Below are positions 21,602 to 25,504 of a stretch of 25,504 bases of DNA, in pieces. The DNA comes from an uncultured bacterium (GTDB taxonomy: Bacteria > Planctomycetota > Phycisphaerae > Sedimentisphaerales > Anaerobacaceae). Made by a program: the position numbers and the translations under genes. Below the pieces are notes generated by a model, which worked only from the letters and a program-made list of their open reading frames with translations, was not told the origin of the DNA and did no database searches. The stretch covers positions 1 to 25,504 of the forward strand of contig CAJVYK010000007.1 of the NCBI GenBank assembly GCA_913009865.1. The letters are read 5' to 3'. The number at the start of each line of letters is the position of its first letter. Position 1 is the stretch's first letter.

Positions 21602-22780
21602 TTATCGCTCATCTTTTTGGTAGGCGGTTATGGCAGCGTCTAAAACGGTTTTGACGGACACATTATGCTTTGTTGCAGCTAAACGACAGTCTGAAAACTC
21701 CGGCTTAGCATTTACAACTTTCCCGTCTAATGAGCCGGTCTTTATTTTTATCTTGCCGAACCCGGTTTGCACAGTAACGAAATTCCTGGCTAATTTACTT
21801 CTTTGTAATATCTGTTTTCTGATTCCGAACGTAAGTCCTTGCTCGAAAATGACCCGCTCCAACCGCTGAACGTCCTCGATTTTACAGATAACGGAGATCT
21901 GGACAGCAGGGCGGTTCTGTTTCATATAAATCGGCGTAGTAAAAACATCCAGAGCACCGCTTTCAAACAGGTTTTCAGTTATAAAACCCAGTAATTCGCC
22001 GCTTATATCGTCGGTGTTAGTCTCAAGCAGGCAGACCGAATCTGCGTTTTCTAAATCCGGCGTCACCGTTTGGCCTAAAATCAGCCGTAAAACGTTGGGG
22101 AATTCTTCGGATTGCAGCGACCCTGCTCCATACCCTATCGTCTCGATTTTCATTGCAGGCAGGGGGCAAAACTTCTCGACTATGGTTGTCAAAATTGCCG
22201 CTGCCGTGGGAGTCAGCAGTTCAGACTGTATCGGCCCGCCAATAATTGGGATACCTTTTAGCAGTTCAGCCGTTGCCGGTGCAGGGACCGGCAACAAGCC
22301 GTGCGCACACTTAACAGTGCCGCCGCCCACACTCAAGGCTGAGCAATATACCTTCTCAACCCCAATGGCCTCTAAACCAATGGATGCTGAGACAATATCA
22401 ACAATTGAATCAATCGCTCCAATCTCGTGAAAGCAAATATCTTGGGGGTCTTTGTTATGGACGACTGCTTCGGCCTGGGCGAGTTTGGTAAAAATAGTAA
22501 TTGCCGTTTTTTTGGCTTGTTCACTTATTTTGCTTTGGCTGATGATTTCGGTTATCTGTTCCAGATTTCGATGCTGCTGTTGCTCGCCGACAACAGGGAC
22601 AAAGGTCATCGCTTGCAGGCCGGCCCTGCTGGTTTTGGTTAATTTTATATCGAGATTTTTTAGGCCGAGCGTTGCGAGCTGTGCCTTTAAGAATTCGGCA
22701 CCGAGTCCTGCATCGAGCATCGCAGCGGCAATCATATCACCGCCGGCTCCGGCGAAACAATCAAAATAAGCAATTTTCAT
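21602..22780 (-). CDS. larC: LarC, nickel insertion protein of nickel-pincer cofactor biosynthesis
   Basis: A 392-residue protein matching the LarC (DUF111) family, which inserts nickel into the pincer nucleotide cofactor of lactate racemase and related LarA enzymes in a CTP-dependent step. Conserved segments: MKIAYFDCFAGAGGDMIAAA at the N-terminus, FHEIGAIDSIVDIV, CAHGLLPVPAPATAELLKG, SELLTPTAAAIL, and LLETNTDDISGELLGF. The length is normal for the fused one-piece form. Partner genes larB, larE and a larA-type racemase are not in the window. The ribosome site (AGGTTGGG) is weak. It converges on ruvX and is followed upstream by the accessory region. Confidence 0.94.
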   Translation of the reverse strand: MKIAYFDCFAGAGGDMIAAAMLDAGLGAEFLKAQLATLGLKNLDIKLTKTSRAGLQAMTFVPVVGEQQQHRNLEQITEIISQSKISEQAKKTAITIFTKLAQAEAVVHNKDPQDICFHEIGAIDSIVDIVSASIGLEAIGVEKVYCSALSVGGGTVKCAHGLLPVPAPATAELLKGIPIIGGPIQSELLTPTAAAILTTIVEKFCPLPAMKIETIGYGAGSLQSEEFPNVLRLILGQTVTPDLENADSVCLLETNTDDISGELLGFITENLFESGALDVFTTPIYMKQNRPAVQISVICKIEDVQRLERVIFEQGLTFGIRKQILQRSKLARNFVTVQTGFGKIKIKTGSLDGKVVNAKPEFSDCRLAATKHNVSVKTVLDAAITAYQKDER

Positions 22781-22794
22781 AATCCCAACCTGAT

Positions 22795-22866
22795 TTTAGA
22801 CAGGATTAACAGGATTTGCCGGATTTTAAAAATCTATCTTGTTTTATCCTGTAAATCTTGTCAAAA
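22795..22866. repeat. Inverted repeat of the GACAGGATTAACAGGAT type
   Basis: The left arm TTTTAGACAGGATTAACAGG and the reverse complement of the right arm, TTTTGACAAGATTTACAGGA, match closely. Together they can form an imperfect stem-loop directly upstream of larC. The right arm ends near base 22866. Confidence 0.7.
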
Positions 22867-22920
22867 ACACAATTAATCCTGCAGCAATTATCCAGGACAA
22901 TAAACATTTACGCAAGTAGA

Positions 22921-23033
22921 AAAGGATTTAACCACTAAGACAGGCAAGGAAAATTAGCCACAGACATGTCCTGAGTGAGGCGAAGCCGAGTCGAAGGATT
23001 AACGCGGATCAAAAAAGAATTAACCACAACTGT
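22921..23033. repeat. Composite repeat debris in the larC to toxin-antitoxin gap
   Basis: Successive modules: GGATTTAACCACTAAGACAG, TTAGCCACAGACATG, the GTCCTGAGTGAGGCGAAGCC composite (22968-23013, near-copy of 617-663 on the opposite strand), and AATTAACCACAACTG. No gene is visible between larC and the antitoxin start (22781-23237), a stretch holding only repeats and the operator. Confidence 0.65.
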
Positions 23034-23120
23034 TAGGTAGGGCACAAACATGTGAACGCTCCCAATAAATTTATGCAGATAATTTTTTTCAAATTATACT
23101 TGGTACTTTGCACTTTTTAT

Positions 23121-23174
23121 GTTAACTTTGCCGATAGTGGTTAACATAAGTTAACCAAATGTATCGTGGTTAAC
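23121..23174. promoter_or_regulatory. Symmetric four-site GTTAAC operator candidate
   Basis: Four GTTAAC palindromes start at 23121, 23140, 23150 and 23169, giving spacings of 19, 10 and 19 bases. The central pair forms a perfect inverted repeat, TGGTTAAC and GTTAACCA around ATAA (23138-23157), and the whole array is symmetric about its centre. It lies 60-115 bases before the antitoxin start and is probably bound by the HTH antitoxin for autoregulation. Confidence 0.6.
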
Positions 23175-23237
23175 AAAGAAGCTTATAACATAACCTTATT
23201 CAACACAATCGATTATAGATGCCCAGAGGTGATTTTT

Positions 23238-23495
23238 ATGAAGAAAAGCGAATATGTTACTATTCCACAATTAGCTAAGATGTTAGGGTTGAGCAGGGTC
23301 GCCGTTTACAGGAAGGTCAAAAAAGGTCAAATAAAAGCTATAAGGATTGGAAGAACTTACGCTATCCCTCAGAAACATATAGCAGCTATTTTAGGAAAGA
23401 CTTTGCGCGAAGAAGATAAAAAACAAATCGACGATGCTGTAGAGAAAACGGTCAAAGAGTATGGCCAGGTACTGAAACTCCTGGGTAGAGAATAA
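23238..23495 (+). CDS. Helix-turn-helix (excisionase-like) antitoxin of a Doc-type system
   Basis: An 85-residue protein. Residues about 6-52 (YVTIPQLAKMLGLSRVAVYR, then KKGQIKAIRIGRTYAIP) form an excisionase/MerR-like winged helix-turn-helix. The tail (DDAVEKTVKEYGQVLKLLGR) is a charged helix suited to bind the toxin. ATG 23238 is chosen because a near-perfect ribosome site, GAGGTGA, lies five bases upstream; the frame also opens at a GTG at 23166, but that falls inside the operator array. The stop overlaps the toxin start by one base (TAATG). It probably represses its own promoter through the GTTAAC array and neutralises the toxin, by analogy with Phd-Doc. Confidence 0.85.
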   Translation: MKKSEYVTIPQLAKMLGLSRVAVYRKVKKGQIKAIRIGRTYAIPQKHIAAILGKTLREEDKKQIDDAVEKTVKEYGQVLKLLGRE

Positions 23496-23917
23496 TGAAG
23501 ATTATCACCCTAAGGGAGTTAGAATACATCGTTTTTAAGCTGGCGCAAGAGAGACTGTCTTTCGATGAGCCGATTCCGGATTTCTCAACCCGTTTTCCTA
23601 ATACTTTAGAGAGTTGTTTAGCCACACCTTTTCAAAGTTTTTCCGGCAAGTCTCTATATCCGACTCTTATATCCAAGGCGGCTATGCTTTTTTATCTTCT
23701 CATCAAAAATCACCCATTCCAGAACGGCAATAAACGGATAGCGATGACCACGTTGCTTGTATTTTTATACAGGAATGGAAAATGGATTAAGGTCGATACG
23801 CAGGAGCTTTATAATTTTACAGTATGGGTCGCTCAAAGCCCGCGCACCGTCAAGGACGAAACCGTTAAAGCAGTAGAGAAATTCTTAAAAACACATCTGG
23901 TAAAGCTCGAAAAATAG
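23495..23917 (+). CDS. Doc-type Fic-domain toxin
   Basis: A 140-residue protein of Fic/Doc fold. The active-site loop reads NHPFQNGNKRIAMTTLLVFL, with catalytic His at about residue 73, close to the Doc pattern HxFx(D/N)(A/G)NKR rather than the AMPylating HPFxxGNGR. In phage P1, Doc phosphorylates elongation factor EF-Tu and blocks translation. No inhibitory helix with the Fic inhibition motif is seen in the protein, fitting control by the separate antitoxin encoded just upstream with a one-base overlap. The C-terminal helices (ELYNFTVWVAQ, VKAVEKFLKTHL) are ordinary. The genes are more AT-rich than the operon region and sit in repeat debris, consistent with acquisition by transfer. Confidence 0.88.
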   Translation: MKIITLRELEYIVFKLAQERLSFDEPIPDFSTRFPNTLESCLATPFQSFSGKSLYPTLISKAAMLFYLLIKNHPFQNGNKRIAMTTLLVFLYRNGKWIKVDTQELYNFTVWVAQSPRTVKDETVKAVEKFLKTHLVKLEK

Positions 23918-23939
23918 ATGATGGCCTGAACTTCCTTGC

Positions 23940-24060
23940 CACAGACTTGTCCCGAGCGCAGTCGAGGGAGAACACAAAGATTTGAAAATTAAGCCACAAA
24001 GGAACAGAGGCACATAGGCACAAAGAAAAATTGGCCGCAGAGTTCTCAGAAAAAAAACAA
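23940..24060. repeat. Composite repeat debris downstream of the toxin
   Basis: Modules TTGCCACAGACTTGTCCCGA with GCGCAGTCGAGGGAGAACAC, then AAGCCACAAAGGAACAGAGG, GCACATAGGCACAAAG, and TTGGCCGCAGAGTTCTCAG. The first resembles the junction at 22955-22998. The 300 bases between the toxin and the next gene (23918-24217) hold no gene. Confidence 0.6.
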
Positions 24061-24217
24061 ATAAGAAAATAATCACTAATCAATAATCATTTAAACTGGT
24101 GGGCCTTTGGACGGGATTTTGACACTATAAGAAAATGCTATTTGCGTGTTCAGTATTTCTTACTATCATAAAGCAAACTGACTATGCAAGCTTTTGTTTT
24201 TTTACAAAGGGGTTAGC

Positions 24218-25375
24218 ATGAAAGAAGATGCAATAAAACAAGTTAAAAAAGATTTTGATATTTTGATAAACAATGGTTTGGGACTACTTGGTGCGTTCAG
24301 GGATGAACAGAATATTAAACCTGAACATATTTCGTTAATTTCAAATTGGATTAGTGAGGCCATTGATTATATTAAGCCAGTGATGCCGATGAATTATCCT
24401 AAATTTTATGAAATATGCAATATAAAAACAACTTACGATAGTGTCGTTCATGTGCTTCCTGGAGATTCATCGGAACATATCAGTCAAGTGCTTGATTGCT
24501 TAAAGACTGCATATAAATACTTCGAAATTGGTTCAAATTATGATGTTACCAAGCTACCACCTGAGACCACGGCAAGGGTTTTTTACGAGCAAATTAAGGC
24601 AACAAGAGATTTTGCTCAGCAGAATATAATAGGACAACTTATTGGCCGGGAAGATGGCAGGACTAAAAAGGCCGCTATGTTGCACACTTACGGGAGAATA
24701 TATCTTTGGGTGCAAAGTATGGTCGCATTGGATTCCGCAAAACATTTCCCAGCATTAGCAGGTTGTTTACGAGCGATCTTTGAACTTTACTTGGATATTA
24801 ATCTTTTAGCCAATGAGATTATAAAAGATGGGGTTGAGAAATTTTTTTCCTTCCCGGATGTTATGAAAGTTAAAACTGCAAAAAACTCTTTAAAATTAAA
24901 AAAGGAGTTTAACTGCTTTAGTGATAAGGAATCGTTACCAATGGAACAGTTTCTTCAGAATCCACCTGATAAGGAAACGCAGGTTCAAAAGCTGGTACTT
25001 GGGTTATGGGGCAAAACAAGAAAAGGTAAACCCAATAAACCACCGCATTGGACAGGTAAGACTGTTGTAGACAGAGTACGAGACCTGAAAAATGACGATA
25101 TTGGATGTTTGTACGAGCGGACATATTATCGTTGTAATTGGAATGTTCACTCAGGTTACTCAGACTTTCCAGGAGCCCAAAAAGATGATGCACATTTATG
25201 TGTTGCAGATGCATACAGTAACGCCAATGAAATGTTTTTGGATGCGACAGAACTTTTGAATAACGAATTGTCTATTATAGATAAGGAGGGATTGCGCACA
25301 AAGATAGAAAAAGTTCAAATGGTTGCTCCACGATTATTTTGGGAAGAAAGCGTAAAAGCTGACCTGCAGGACTGA
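24218..25375 (+). CDS. Uncharacterised protein with a HEPN-like R-x5-H motif
   Basis: A 385-residue, predicted soluble, mainly helical protein that I do not recognise with certainty. The middle (SMVALDSAKHFPALAGCLRA, then IFELYLDINLLANEI) and the end (YYRCNWNVHSGYSD, then DDAHLCVADAYSNANEMFLD) resemble DUF5677-like helical bundles. RCNWNVH fits the R-x(4-6)-H signature of HEPN ribonuclease folds, but this is one motif only. ATG 24218 is chosen because AAAGGGG lies five bases upstream; an earlier in-frame ATG at 24194 has no such site. The gene is AT-rich and flanked by repeats, has no cotranscribed partner in the window, and may be a transferred defence or stress gene (inference). Confidence 0.65.
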   Translation: MKEDAIKQVKKDFDILINNGLGLLGAFRDEQNIKPEHISLISNWISEAIDYIKPVMPMNYPKFYEICNIKTTYDSVVHVLPGDSSEHISQVLDCLKTAYKYFEIGSNYDVTKLPPETTARVFYEQIKATRDFAQQNIIGQLIGREDGRTKKAAMLHTYGRIYLWVQSMVALDSAKHFPALAGCLRAIFELYLDINLLANEIIKDGVEKFFSFPDVMKVKTAKNSLKLKKEFNCFSDKESLPMEQFLQNPPDKETQVQKLVLGLWGKTRKGKPNKPPHWTGKTVVDRVRDLKNDDIGCLYERTYYRCNWNVHSGYSDFPGAQKDDAHLCVADAYSNANEMFLDATELLNNELSIIDKEGLRTKIEKVQMVAPRLFWEESVKADLQD

Positions 25376-25504
25376 AATTAAAATAGACTTGCAATGATTT
25401 TTATTTTTCGTCAATTTCATTTTTTATCTGGTTAGTTTCGTTCGTAGTTTTTAGTTCATCGTCCGTAGTAAAAAATCTGTGTAAATTTATGCCACAGGTA
25501 TCAG
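25376..25504. other. Non-coding end of window
   Basis: AT-rich sequence without an open frame of note. Bases 25440-25470 contain two similar units, CGTTCGTAGT and CGTCCGTAGT, followed by AATCTGTGTAAATTTATGCC, a fragment of the interspersed repeat type seen elsewhere in the window. Confidence 0.4.

Noticed and set aside
22795..24060. Repeat clusters as a possible CRISPR array
   Set aside because: Units differ in sequence, vary in spacing and orientation, and there are no equal-length spacers or cas genes.

Overview
The window looks like chromosome of a planctomycete, most likely a member of the Phycisphaerae / Sedimentisphaerales group. This is inferred from gene style and not from a marker gene. 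The signs are a CPBP protease fused to a long C-terminal domain ending in a DPFSG-type segment, a FabZ-like protein with an HFPAFPVLPGVL motif, an ArgA-type stand-alone GNAT, a run of three SPFH genes leading into a metal ATPase and an ABC exporter, and a dense set of short interspersed repeats between genes. No rRNA, tRNA or CRISPR array was seen.

Layout. 1-2.2 kb: a FabZ-like hotdog gene (minus), an ArgA-like acetyltransferase (plus) and an ABC-2 permease (minus). 2.2-15.4 kb: a long plus-strand run of tightly spaced genes that begins at a divergent promoter pair. It encodes three consecutive SPFH/HflK-HflC-like membrane proteins, a P1B-type metal ATPase, an ABC ATPase with its large permease, a membrane-anchored protein of unknown function, and a PcrA/UvrD helicase. 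15.4-21.6 kb: housekeeping and metabolic genes on the plus strand (CPBP protease fusion, glucose-6-phosphate isomerase, AEC transporter, mannose-1-phosphate guanylyltransferase, RuvX/YqgF). 21.6-22.8 kb: larC on the minus strand, convergent with ruvX across a small hairpin. 22.8-25.5 kb: a visibly more AT-rich accessory stretch made of repeat debris, a helix-turn-helix antitoxin / Doc-type Fic toxin pair behind a symmetric GTTAAC operator, and a lone uncharacterised gene with a HEPN-like R-x5-H motif.

Two themes stand out. First, the SPFH x3 - P1B ATPase - ABC exporter run looks like a functional membrane module (scaffold plus two transporters). Its joint role is not known to me. Second, several families of short-period repeats (GAAGCGTGA, GAGATAC, CGCTATA) and composite repeats occupy nearly every gene junction. 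They also run into the genes: they supply stop codons (ArgA-like, P1B ATPase), a start codon and N-terminus (third SPFH, PcrA), and an in-frame insert of about 36 codons inside the helicase. The two most informative single sites are that in-frame insert and the perfectly symmetric 19-10-19 array of GTTAAC palindromes before the toxin-antitoxin pair.
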